This document shows positions 16,417 to 24,370 of a stretch of 64,000 nt of DNA, piece by piece. A model generated the notes under the pieces. That model ran no database searches. It was not told where the DNA came from and saw nothing but the letters and a program-made list of their open reading frames with translations. Made by a program: the position numbers and the translations under genes. This DNA comes from Pandoraea anhela (lineage in GTDB: Bacteria > Pseudomonadota > Gammaproteobacteria > Burkholderiales > Burkholderiaceae), in contig NZ_CABPSB010000011.1 in assembly GCF_902459655.1 (NCBI RefSeq), positions 62,001 to 126,000 of the forward strand. The letters are read 5' to 3'. Numbering within the stretch: the first letter of the stretch is position 1; the number at the start of each line of letters is the position of its first letter.

Positions 16417-17337
16417 ATGAAACACACGTCTGCTGTCAATTCATATCGGCGCCACGGGCTTGCGATCGCCCTGTGCGGCGCGCTCGCTGCTGTCGGCCTG
16501 CCTGCGATGGCGTCGGATCAGGACAGCCCGACGCTCGACAAGATTCGGGCGAACGGCATTATCACCGTGGGTTATCGCGAGTCGTCGGTGCCGTTTTCCT
16601 ACCTTGGCGCAAGCGGCAAGCCCGTCGGCTTTTCGCTCGCGCTATGCGAGCGTGTCATCGACCGCCTCAAGACGGAACTGCGAATGCCCGCGTTACGCAC
16701 GACGTTCATGCCCGTCACCCCGGCGAATCGAACGGCACTGATTCAGAACGGCACGGTCGATCTCGAGTGCGGCAATACGTCAGTCACCGAGGAGCGGGCG
16801 CGTCAGGTCGGATTCTCCCTGCCCGTGTTCTTCAGTCAACTGACCTGGCTCATGCAACCTGACATTACCGATGTCGATCAGTTGAAGGGGAAAGTTGTCG
16901 TCGTCACGGCGGGGGCGTTGTCGCTGAGCGTGGTAACGCGCGTGAGTAACGAGCGCGGTCTCGATCTGAAAATCGTCCAGCCGAAGGACCATGCGGAGTC
17001 ATTTCTGATGCTTCAGTCAGGGCGGGCGGCGGCGTGGCTGGACGATGACATCGTGGAGGCGGGACACACGGCGACGGCCAATCCGCGTAAAGCGTTTCGC
17101 CAACAGAAGGTGCCCAATGGCGCTTATCCGTACGCCTTCATGCTTCGCAAGGGGGATGAGCGCTTCAAGTCGTTCGTCGATGGTGTGATTGCCGACGACA
17201 TGGCGTCCGGCGCCTTCGCGCAGTTGTACAGAACGTGGTTCGAGCAACCGATTGAACCCAAGGGCGTGAACCTCGCCCTTCCCATGAGCGATACGCTGAA
17301 AGCCCGGGTCAGTATGGTTCAGGCCAGAAAGCCGTAA
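16417..17337 (+). CDS. GltI-type amino acid ABC substrate-binding protein, orphan
   Basis: A 306-residue periplasmic binding protein. A signal peptide ends near PAMA-SD, followed by the SBP_bac_3 domain (LDKIRANGIITVGYRESSVPFSY, LIQNGTVDLECGNTSVTEERARQVGFS). Motifs place it with the glutamate/aspartate binding proteins (GltI/DEBP). No permease or ATPase genes accompany it. Close relatives are at 23311-24213 and 33491-34396, the last with a full transporter, so this protein may feed a shared permease (inference). It lies 51 bp after threonine aldolase. Confidence 0.9.
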   Translation: MKHTSAVNSYRRHGLAIALCGALAAVGLPAMASDQDSPTLDKIRANGIITVGYRESSVPFSYLGASGKPVGFSLALCERVIDRLKTELRMPALRTTFMPVTPANRTALIQNGTVDLECGNTSVTEERARQVGFSLPVFFSQLTWLMQPDITDVDQLKGKVVVVTAGALSLSVVTRVSNERGLDLKIVQPKDHAESFLMLQSGRAAAWLDDDIVEAGHTATANPRKAFRQQKVPNGAYPYAFMLRKGDERFKSFVDGVIADDMASGAFAQLYRTWFEQPIEPKGVNLALPMSDTLKARVSMVQARKP

Positions 17338-17380
17338 CGGGAGGGTATCGCGAATTGTTTTCCATTTCTCGGAGAATGCC

Positions 17381-17956
17381 ATGTCGTTAAAACTCGACGC
17401 CCGTCAAACGGCCCTGATCGTGATCGATCCGCAGAACTGGACATTGGGCATGCCGCTTGCGCCCTGGACCGCGCAGGACGTCGTCGGCAACGTCGTCTCG
17501 CTGGCACGCGCGATCGGGCCTGTCGGTCATGTGATATTGACGCGCGCCGCATTTTCGGACGGTTATGCCGACGCGCTCAGGACACCTGTCGATCTGCCGC
17601 TGAGCTTGCCCGACGGCGGCATCCCGGAGGCGGCGCTGGCGTTCAACGCCGATGTTGCGGCCGTGGGATGCGACGTGACGATCACCAAGCGCCAGTGGAG
17701 TGCGTTCTACGGAACTGAGCTCGATCTGCAACTTCGTCGCCGGGGGATTACGACGATCGTGCTTGCCGGCGTCATGACCAATTTCGGCGTCGAATCGACC
17801 GCCCGCGACGCCTGGCAGCACAACTACGCCGTTGTGGTCGCCGAAGACGCATGTTCGAGTCTCGGGCCGGATCTGCACGCCTTCAGCATGACGCGGGTGA
17901 TGCCGCGTATTTCACGGGTTCGCACGACGGCGGAAATCGTCGCGGCGTTGCAATAA
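17381..17956 (+). CDS. Isochorismatase-family hydrolase lacking the usual cysteine
   Basis: A 191-residue cysteine-hydrolase-fold protein. The acid (Asp in LIVIDPQN, near residue 16) and the lysine (ITKRQWSAFYGT) of the usual catalytic triad are present. The loop that normally reads TN.CVE.TARDA is TNFGVESTARDA here, with Gly in place of the nucleophilic Cys. Several family members, PhzD-type isochorismatases among them, also lack the Cys and use other chemistry, so activity cannot be excluded. It is the last gene of the operon with threonine aldolase and the binding protein, and is followed by a strong hairpin. Confidence 0.85.
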   Translation: MSLKLDARQTALIVIDPQNWTLGMPLAPWTAQDVVGNVVSLARAIGPVGHVILTRAAFSDGYADALRTPVDLPLSLPDGGIPEAALAFNADVAAVGCDVTITKRQWSAFYGTELDLQLRRRGITTIVLAGVMTNFGVESTARDAWQHNYAVVVAEDACSSLGPDLHAFSMTRVMPRISRVRTTAEIVAALQ

Positions 17957-18040
17957 CGATCGCGAAGCCGTGCGGCGCGCCGTTGAGGGACCAGATAGAC
18001 CGTCGACGGTGCGCTATCCAACGGCGGTGACTCGCTGAAG

Positions 18041-18067
18041 ACGCTGTGGCCATGCCGGCCACAGCGT
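18041..18067. terminator. Hairpin between convergent genes
   Basis: ACGCTGTGGCC and GGCCACAGCGT are perfect 11-bp arms around ATGCC. It lies between the stop codons of 17381-17956 (+) and 18120-19007 (-) and could serve both strands. No T-run follows on either side. Confidence 0.55.
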
Positions 18068-18119
18068 TGCCTGACGGTGCAGGCGCGATCGCGCGATCGC
18101 CCCGCATCCCCCTTGCGGT

Positions 18120-19007
18120 TCAGTCAGGGGAAGACGTCTTCTCGGCCGAAGGCGTCCCACAGCCGCAACCGGCGTGCCAATCGGGCTGTTCCAGACGCAT
18201 GCCATGGTTGCCTCGATAGGCGGGCAGCGGTGGCGATTGCCAGCCCTCGAGCAACGCGGGTGCGAGTCGATAGACCTCCACGCCGAGCGGGCGGCAGACG
18301 TCGATCGGATCGCGCGCATCGGGGCCCCACATCGGTACGGAAAGATCGCCGCCGGGGCAGGTCGACACCGCGCAAAGCAAGTCGATTTCCGCGAAAAACT
18401 CGAGAAAGTCTCCGACTTTCGCCGGGCATGCCTTCATGAAGTATTTGTCGTCCAGATTCAGACCGGTGCACTGGAAGACATTCAGTACGTCGTGGACGTC
18501 GAATTCCGTCAGCCCATACGGCGCTACGGCGCGTGTGAGGTTCGAGTGGCAGTGGAAGTCGAAATCCTCACCACTGAGCATGCGGTTGACGTACGGGTCG
18601 CAGCGGGTGCCGAGCAAGTCGTGAACCCGGCCGCCATGTTCGTCGACGCCATAGTCCGCGAGGGTGTCGTGGGTGATGGTGGCGAGCGGGCGAAGATACG
18701 GCAGCGTTGACCAGAGACGGTCGTACGTACTCACGTGTGCAGCTTGCAACTGGCGTGTGCGCGAGGCCCACATGCGCTCGCGAGGGTTATGCAGGTTCCA
18801 TATGTTGAGGTCGGCGACTTGCGGGCCTTCGATGGTGACGATGCGAAACACATGGCCTGCGGGCACCGTCCAGGCGCGCCCGGATCGAATCGGAATCACG
18901 AACTTGTCGACGAGTTCGCGTGTGTCGGTGCGTTCGGCGATGCGTGCATAGAACGACTTGTCGATCGAGAGTGCGTCGCCCTGATAGGCGGATGGATAGT
19001 TCTTCAT
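18120..19007 (-). CDS. DUF1989 (urea carboxylase-associated) family protein
   Basis: A 295-residue soluble protein of the DUF1989/UCAP family. It shows the conserved segments AGHVFRIVTIEGPQVADLNIWN, HCHSNL, NVFQCTGLN, FFAEIDLLCAVSTCPGGD and CRPLGVEVY; the Cys, His and Glu residues in these suggest a metal site. In many bacteria related proteins accompany urea carboxylase or guanidine carboxylase, but none is present here. It is the last gene of the operon running from 22201 downwards (binding protein, fused permease-ATPase, GntR). The context suggests metabolism of an imported nitrogen compound; the reaction is unknown. Confidence 0.88.
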   Translation of the reverse strand: MKNYPSAYQGDALSIDKSFYARIAERTDTRELVDKFVIPIRSGRAWTVPAGHVFRIVTIEGPQVADLNIWNLHNPRERMWASRTRQLQAAHVSTYDRLWSTLPYLRPLATITHDTLADYGVDEHGGRVHDLLGTRCDPYVNRMLSGEDFDFHCHSNLTRAVAPYGLTEFDVHDVLNVFQCTGLNLDDKYFMKACPAKVGDFLEFFAEIDLLCAVSTCPGGDLSVPMWGPDARDPIDVCRPLGVEVYRLAPALLEGWQSPPLPAYRGNHGMRLEQPDWHAGCGCGTPSAEKTSSPD

Positions 19008-19028
19008 GTTCGGTTGGGTCGAGGGTGT

Positions 19029-19047
19029 GCCGGCGATGTCCGCCGGC
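19029..19047 (-). other. Small intercistronic hairpin
   Basis: GCCGGCG and CGCCGGC pair around ATGTC in the 81-bp gap between the GntR gene and the DUF1989 gene. It could tune or partly end the transcript. Confidence 0.35.
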
Positions 19048-19088
19048 CTTGGGGAAACGTTGGATGCGTGGGCAAGCGCAGGCGCTCG

Positions 19089-19790
19089 TCAGAGATAATC
19101 GAGCAGCGCGTGCTCCGACTGGCTGAGATACTCGGTGAGCTTGCGGGTGGCGTCATCGAAGCGCGCTGCCTTGAGCAATTCGTATAACGCTCTGTCTTTC
19201 GGCACCCAGGGTTTTTGGATCACGCGCTCTTCGAGCGCCGAGAGGAACAGCAGGCGTAGCTGCGCCATCAGATTGCGAAAAAAGTCGTCGAGCAGGGCGC
19301 TTCCGTGCATCCGCACGAGATCCTGATGAAAGAGCAAGCTGGCCGTGCCGACATCTCGCCATCGATCGGCGGCTGCCGCGACCTCTTGCGCGACAATGCG
19401 CTGCTCCATGGCGGCGAGGCGCTCGGTATCGATCGGTTCGGTGCGCGCGAGCGCCGATAGCTCCAGCGTGCGGCGCGCCCGGAAGATGTCTCGCACGTCG
19501 GCCCGCGTGAGGGTCCGCACCGTCACGCCGCGATGGCGTTGGTGAACGGCCAGACCGTCTCGGCACAGCAGACGGAACGCCTCGCGCAGGCTATTGCGAG
19601 ACACGCCGAATCGAGTGGCCAGATCGACTTCGATCAGCGGGGTGCCCGGGACCAGTTCGCCCGCGATGATGTCATCGCGAATGGCGGACTGAATGCGCTC
19701 GGCAATCGACGCCTCCGACATCGCATCCTGGGCGTCGGCTTGGGGGGCAGCTTTGCTGCTGGCTTTACGAGGTGTGGGCAAAATGGACAT
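19089..19790 (-). CDS. GntR-family regulator, FadR/FCD subfamily
   Basis: A 233-residue regulator. An N-terminal winged helix lies at about 25-95 (IQSAIRDDIIAGELVPGTPLIEVDLATRFGVSRNSLREAFRLL), followed by an all-helical FCD effector domain whose metal/effector His residues include FHQDLVRMHG. Its start lies inside the end of the permease-ATPase gene (26-bp overlap), so the two are translationally coupled. The likely operators are the two ATTGTT-N-AACAA sites at 22216-22249 in front of the operon, giving autoregulation by an effector related to the imported substrate. Confidence 0.9.
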   Translation of the reverse strand: MSILPTPRKASSKAAPQADAQDAMSEASIAERIQSAIRDDIIAGELVPGTPLIEVDLATRFGVSRNSLREAFRLLCRDGLAVHQRHRGVTVRTLTRADVRDIFRARRTLELSALARTEPIDTERLAAMEQRIVAQEVAAAADRWRDVGTASLLFHQDLVRMHGSALLDDFFRNLMAQLRLLFLSALEERVIQKPWVPKDRALYELLKAARFDDATRKLTEYLSQSEHALLDYL

Positions 19791-21288
19791 CCTTGAGGAA
19801 AGTGCTGACGCGGCTGTGCGCTCCCATGGCCGCCAGTTCGGCCGGTGTGCCGCTCACGGCAATCTGGCCGCCCTCCATGAAGACGATGCGATCGGAGATG
19901 CGCATGGCGAAGTTGATTTCATGCGTGACAATGATCATCGTCATTCCCTCCCGGGCGAGCGCTTCGATCACTCGCAGCACGTCGCCGACCAACTCCGGAT
20001 CGAGCGCCGACGTGGGTTCGTCGAACAGTACGATCTTCGGCGACATCGCCAGTGCGCGTGCAATCGCGACGCGCTGTTGCTGACCGCCGGAGAGTTGGTG
20101 CGGGTATTTGCCGGCGTGCTGCGCCAGGCCGACTTTGTCGAGCAGTTGCATGGCGCGCCGGCGCGCCGAGGCCGAATCGCACAGACGATGATAGCGGGGG
20201 GCCAACGTGACGTTGTCCAGCACGGTGCGATGCGGAAAAAGATTGAAGCTTTGGAACACCATGCCCACGTCGAGAATACGCTGGCGGAACTCCGCGCCGG
20301 GCACCCGACCGCCCGCCTGTGCGGTCGGCCACAGAAACGCCTTGCCGTGCAGGCGAATCTCGCCGTCGTCGATCGTCTCGAGTCCGTTGAGCGTGCGGAT
20401 GAGCGACGTCTTGCCGGATCCCGACGGGCCGATGATCGACACCACTTCACCCGCGTGCACGGCCAGATCCACGCCCTTGAGCACATGATGCGCGCCGTAG
20501 GACTTGTGCACGTTGATCGCCTCGATCGCGCGCGCGCCGGACACCGCGCGTGACGCCGGCAGGGGCGTGTCATGCGCCGGCGACAGAGCGGCCGTATCGA
20601 TCAGCTCGCCCTTGCGGCGGGTGATGTCCAGACGCCGCTCGACCCATTTGAGGACTTCGCCCGACGCCGTCACGATCATCAGGTAATAGAACGCCACCGC
20701 GAGCATCGTCTCCAGCACTTTGAAGTTCTGCGTATAGAGCCGTTCGCCGACGAGAAGGATTTCCGTTAGCGAGATCACGGAGACCAGCGACGTCAGTTTG
20801 ACGATCACGATGTACTCGTTGATCAACGACGGCAGCGCGACACGAAACGCCTGCGGCAGCACGATGAGCCGTTGCAGGCCAAGGTACGGAATGCCGAGCG
20901 CGCGTCCGGCTTCGCGTTGCCCACGGCCGACCGCGAGCAGCCCTCCGCGATGAATTTCGGCGATATAGGCCGATTCGGACAACGTCATCGCGATCAAACC
21001 GGCCCAGAATGGCTCCGAGAGCAATCCGCCGGTCCATGGCACGACCTGCGGCAAGTTGTAGACGAATATCAGCAGCACCAGCAGCGGCAGGCTTCGGAAC
21101 AGCCAGATATAAGCCGCGGCGCCCCAGCGCACGGCTTGCCAGGTTGACTGCTTTGCCAGCGCCAAAGCGAAGCCAGCCACGATGCCGATGCTCCACGTCA
21201 GGACGCTGAGCCACACGACACGCCAACTGGCTTGCCAGAAATCGGCGTCGGCGAGCAGCGACAGGGCGTAATGCCAATCGAAGACCAT
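19765..21288 (-). CDS. Fused amino acid ABC transporter permease and ATPase
   Basis: A 507-residue fusion. Residues ~1-225 form a HisMQ/GltJ-type permease with the EAA-like loop (GRALGIPYLGLQRLIVLPQAFRVALPSLINEYI). After a linker, residues ~250-500 are a GlnQ-type ATPase with Walker A GPSGSGKT, Q-loop FQSFNLFPH, signature LSGGQQQR, Walker [15 protein letters not shown] and H-loop THE. Such fusions are known in proteobacteria and are expected to dimerise into a complete importer with two permease and two ATPase units. It works with the binding protein encoded just upstream (21353-22201). Confidence 0.92.
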   Translation of the reverse strand: MVFDWHYALSLLADADFWQASWRVVWLSVLTWSIGIVAGFALALAKQSTWQAVRWGAAAYIWLFRSLPLLVLLIFVYNLPQVVPWTGGLLSEPFWAGLIAMTLSESAYIAEIHRGGLLAVGRGQREAGRALGIPYLGLQRLIVLPQAFRVALPSLINEYIVIVKLTSLVSVISLTEILLVGERLYTQNFKVLETMLAVAFYYLMIVTASGEVLKWVERRLDITRRKGELIDTAALSPAHDTPLPASRAVSGARAIEAINVHKSYGAHHVLKGVDLAVHAGEVVSIIGPSGSGKTSLIRTLNGLETIDDGEIRLHGKAFLWPTAQAGGRVPGAEFRQRILDVGMVFQSFNLFPHRTVLDNVTLAPRYHRLCDSASARRRAMQLLDKVGLAQHAGKYPHQLSGGQQQRVAIARALAMSPKIVLFDEPTSALDPELVGDVLRVIEALAREGMTMIIVTHEINFAMRISDRIVFMEGGQIAVSGTPAELAAMGAHSRVSTFLKDVHFAHTS

Positions 21289-21304
21289 GAAAACTCCATA
21301 CGGA

Positions 21305-21326
21305 CGCGGGCCAATGTCGGCCCGCG
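21305..21326 (-). other. Intercistronic hairpin between binding protein and permease-ATPase genes
   Basis: CGCGGGCC and GGCCCGCG pair over 8 bp around AATGTC in the 64-bp gap. A stem-loop after a binding-protein gene commonly raises its yield over the membrane components by protecting or ending part of the transcript. Confidence 0.45.
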
Positions 21327-21352
21327 CCGGGTTAGGTCACTTGCGCGTCGGC

Positions 21353-22201
21353 TTACTTCGCCACGGCAAGCGCTTGCGTGACTTCCGACGCCGTCGGCTC
21401 CGCGACGTTGTACTTGCGTAGCAGCGCCGCGTATTCGCCGTTGCGCTTCATCACGTCGAATGCCTGCTTGAGCGCGTCGAGCATGGGCCCGTTGCCCTTC
21501 TTGACGGCGAGGCCCACGACCACGGGATAAAGCGGCTCGTTCGACGTGATGGCGACACGTCCGCCCAGCTTGTTGGTGATCGATTTGGCGACGGCGGCAT
21601 CGTCGTATTGCGCATCGACGGCGCGGGCGATGAGTGCCTGTGCCGCCTCGGGCGACGACTCGAATTCGCGTACGTCGATCGCGCCTTTGCCGCTCGGCAC
21701 GCAGACCTTCGTCGACACATCGCGCAGCTTGGGAATCCATGCGGCGCCCTTGATCGAACCGATGCGCTTGCCGCAAAGATCTTCCGGCGTCTTCGGCTTG
21801 AAGTCGCCGTCGGCACGCGCAAGGAGGGATCCGCCGGTTTTGAAGTAGGGGATGAAGTCGACCTGCCTGGCGCGCTCCGGCGTGACGTACAGTGCCGAGC
21901 TGATCACGTCGAACTTCTGTGCGGTGATGCCGAGAATCAGGTTCGCGAAACGGGTATCGACGAATTTCGGCGTGAGCTTCAGGTGCGCCGCCAGACGCGT
22001 CATGAACTCCGGATCGAAGCCGGCGGGCTCGTTTTTCTCGAGGAAGTCGTATGGCGGGTAGGTCAAGTCCGACCCGATGGTCAGGGTGCCGGTTGCGATC
22101 GTGGGCGGCGTTTGCGCCCACGCATGCCCGGTTGCGAACCCAAGGGTAACGGCGACGATACCTGCCGATTTCACAGCGCTTACAAGTTTCTGGCGATTCA
22201 T
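21353..22201 (-). CDS. Amino acid ABC transporter substrate-binding protein
   Basis: A 282-residue periplasmic protein with a signal peptide ending HAWA-QT and an SBP_bac_3 domain (LTIGSDLTYPPYDFLEKNEPAGFDPEFM, FDVISSALYVTPERARQVDFI). It belongs to the lysine/arginine/ornithine or cystine binding branch; the exact ligand is uncertain. The start at 22201 (MNRQKLVSAV) has GAGGGA just upstream; a much longer frame to 22564 overlaps the aldolase gene and carries no recognisable domain. It is the first gene of the operon 22201-18120, preceded by the double GntR-like operator. Confidence 0.92.
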   Translation of the reverse strand: MNRQKLVSAVKSAGIVAVTLGFATGHAWAQTPPTIATGTLTIGSDLTYPPYDFLEKNEPAGFDPEFMTRLAAHLKLTPKFVDTRFANLILGITAQKFDVISSALYVTPERARQVDFIPYFKTGGSLLARADGDFKPKTPEDLCGKRIGSIKGAAWIPKLRDVSTKVCVPSGKGAIDVREFESSPEAAQALIARAVDAQYDDAAVAKSITNKLGGRVAITSNEPLYPVVVGLAVKKGNGPMLDALKQAFDVMKRNGEYAALLRKYNVAEPTASEVTQALAVAK

Positions 22202-22215
22202 CAGATCCCTCGTCA

Positions 22216-22249
22216 ATTGTTGAACAATGCAAATCACATTGTTCAACAA
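22216..22249. promoter_or_regulatory. Double GntR-type operator
   Basis: TTGTTGAACAATG (22217-22229) and CATTGTTCAACAA (22237-22249) form a perfect 13-bp inverted repeat with a 7-bp spacer. Each half is itself a near-palindrome ATTGTT-N-AACAA(T), with centres at 22222 and 22244, 22 bp (two helical turns) apart. FCD-type GntR proteins bind sites of this style. It lies 15-48 bp upstream of the binding-protein start, so it probably overlaps the leader of the operon that encodes the GntR protein at 19089-19790. The rest of the 277-bp gap (22250-22478) shows nothing recognisable. Confidence 0.75.
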
Positions 22250-22478
22250 GTTAAGCAAGGGGTATGCCAACGCAGCGCAGAGGTACGTGGGGCGAGCGGT
22301 GGTATGGGGCGGCGAGAGAATCGCCGTGCGCCGCGCGAGGCGACGCACGCGGGTGCCGGCACGGCATTGGTGCGCCCACGCCCGATATTCGGGCGAGGCG
22401 CACCGCTTAAGTCGATTGGCGGGTGCCGGGGAAGGGGTGTGGGGTGGGTGTGGGGGGGCAGACGATGCGCCGAGGCGC

Positions 22479-23273
22479 TCAGCAGCGGTATCCGGGATCT
22501 GTGCGGTCCAGAATTCGCTTGACGCTCTCCAGATGCTGTCGCGCGCTTTCGCCGTCGCCGACACGCATTTGCCGATAGGTGGCCGCAGCCAGTTCGGGGT
22601 CGATGATTTGCAGCGGTTTTCCGGTAGAGAGGGCCAGGCGCTGAACTTCGCAAGCGCGCTCGAGATAGTACAAATCGTCCCAAGCTTCCGCGATGCTGCG
22701 CCCCAGCACCAGAATGCCGTGATTCTTCATGAATACGACGTCCGCATCGCCGATCGAATCCGCAATGCGATCGCCTTCGCGTTCGTTCAATGCCAACCCG
22801 TTGAACTTGGGGTCCACTGCCGTGCGGCCGTAGAACTTCAACGACGTTTGCCCCGCCCAAAGCAGCGGAGGGCCTTCGAGCATGGCCATTGCCGTCGCGT
22901 TGGGCATGTGCGTATGGAACGCAACCTTCACCCGGGGCTTTTGAAGATGGATGCGGGCATGAATGAAAAACGCCGTCACCTCCGGAATGCCCTCGCCATC
23001 GATCACGTTTCCGTGAAAATCACAGATCAGCAGATTGGACGCCGTCACTTCCTCGAACGCATAACCGAAGGCGTTGACAAGGAAAAGATCATCCCGCCCC
23101 GGCACGACTGCGGAAAGGTGGTTGCAGATGCCTTCCTGCATGCCCAGTTTGGCGGCCATGCGAAAACATGCGGCAAGATCCACTCTCGCCTGCCAAACCT
23201 CGGGATTGTTTATCTCTTGTTCCGTGACCTGGGCGCGCAATCCCGGGTTCTTGGGCTTCAGGCTGTACGCCAT
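22479..23273 (-). CDS. Class II aldolase/adducin-family protein
   Basis: A 264-residue metal-dependent aldolase-fold protein: GMQEGICNHLSAVVPGRDDLFLVNAFGYAFEEVTASNLL gives the phosphate/substrate loop region, FHTHMPNATAMA the first metal His pair, and MKNHGILVLGRSIAEAW the later metal His. Family members (fuculose-1-phosphate aldolase and ribulose-5-phosphate 4-epimerase relatives, or decarboxylases) act on sugar phosphates or hydroxy acids; the subfamily here is not assigned. Start at 23273 has AAAGGA upstream. It follows a GltI-type binding protein by 37 bp on the same strand, an unusual pairing of an orphan importer component with an aldolase. Confidence 0.85.
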   Translation of the reverse strand: MAYSLKPKNPGLRAQVTEQEINNPEVWQARVDLAACFRMAAKLGMQEGICNHLSAVVPGRDDLFLVNAFGYAFEEVTASNLLICDFHGNVIDGEGIPEVTAFFIHARIHLQKPRVKVAFHTHMPNATAMAMLEGPPLLWAGQTSLKFYGRTAVDPKFNGLALNEREGDRIADSIGDADVVFMKNHGILVLGRSIAEAWDDLYYLERACEVQRLALSTGKPLQIIDPELAAATYRQMRVGDGESARQHLESVKRILDRTDPGYRC

Positions 23274-23310
23274 CGTTGAATCCTTTGAAATGTCGGGTGT
23301 GTGAAAAAGA

Positions 23311-24213
23311 TCAATATGCCGGAGTGTCGGTGGGATTCTTGTAGATATCCATAAGTTCTTTCGACATCGGGAAATTGAAGTTGATATTTTTGGGCGGAAC
23401 CGGATGTTCGAACCATTTCTTGTAGAGCGAATTGATATCGCCGGATTGCATCATCTGAATAAGCGTTGTGTCGACGATCTTTTTGAATTTCGGATCGTCT
23501 TTTCGCATCATGAATGCGTAGGGCTCTTTGGATTGCGGCGTTCCTGTCACGATCCAGTCGGCGGGATTTTTTGCCATGGTGGCCGCGCCCGATAGCAGTA
23601 CGTCATCCAGCATGAAAGCCTTGGCTCGGCCACTTTGCAGGGCGAGGAAAGACTCTGCGTAATCCTTGCTGGAAATGATATTAAATTTAAGATTTCGATC
23701 GATGTTCAGTTTTCTAAGCATCGCCTCGGCAGTCGTGCCAGAGTTGGTCACGACATTTTGGCCGGAAAGATCCCCGAAATCCTTCACTCCCGAGTCCTTC
23801 TTCACCAGCAGTCGGGTCAGGGCGAGGAAATAGGTGGTCGAAAACGCCACTTGGGAATGACGCGCCTGCGTATTCGTGGTGGTCCCGCATTCGAGATCGA
23901 TCGTGCCATTTTGGACGAGCGCGATTCTGTTCTGCGAATTCACCGGGATCATTTTCACCGCGAGATTTTTGCTATTGATTGCGGTCTTTACTGAGTCGAT
24001 GACCCTATCGCAAATGTCTTGCGCAAAACCGATAACTTTATGGTTTTCATCGTAATAAGAGAACGGTATCGACGATTCGCGGTGGCCGATGGAGATGATG
24101 TTGGTGGACTTGATTTTTTCCAGGGTCGGCCCGAGATCTTCCGAGAACGATGGGGAGGAAAAAATGATCGCGGAGAAAAGAATTGCGAGGTTGGCAGTTA
24201 AATGATTCTTCAT
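23311..24213 (-). CDS. GltI-type amino acid ABC substrate-binding protein, orphan, AT-richer
   Basis: A 300-residue periplasmic binding protein with a signal peptide ending near PSFS-ED and an SBP_bac_3 domain (LEKIKSTNIISIGHRESSIPFSYYDENHKVIGFAQDICDRVID, NGTIDLECGTTTNTQARHSQVAF). It is related to 16417-17337 and 33491-34396 but uses more A/T and more Lys, Asn and Ile than its neighbours, which hints at recent acquisition. No permease or ATPase is adjacent. The ATG at 24213 was chosen; an in-frame GTG lies 12 bp upstream. It is probably transcribed with the class II aldolase gene. Confidence 0.9.
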   Translation of the reverse strand: MKNHLTANLAILFSAIIFSSPSFSEDLGPTLEKIKSTNIISIGHRESSIPFSYYDENHKVIGFAQDICDRVIDSVKTAINSKNLAVKMIPVNSQNRIALVQNGTIDLECGTTTNTQARHSQVAFSTTYFLALTRLLVKKDSGVKDFGDLSGQNVVTNSGTTAEAMLRKLNIDRNLKFNIISSKDYAESFLALQSGRAKAFMLDDVLLSGAATMAKNPADWIVTGTPQSKEPYAFMMRKDDPKFKKIVDTTLIQMMQSGDINSLYKKWFEHPVPPKNINFNFPMSKELMDIYKNPTDTPAY

Positions 24214-24370
24214 GATGCGTCGCACGAGTTGAGGTTGAATTGTTATAGTTGTTCGTTCTCAGATTACTTCGAAGTCAGGCGGGTAAAAAAATATTCGCCA
24301 TGATTTTTGTTTATAACGAAATGAGAAATACGCATCTCGTGGACGACCATTCAATCGATGGCTCGTGAGA

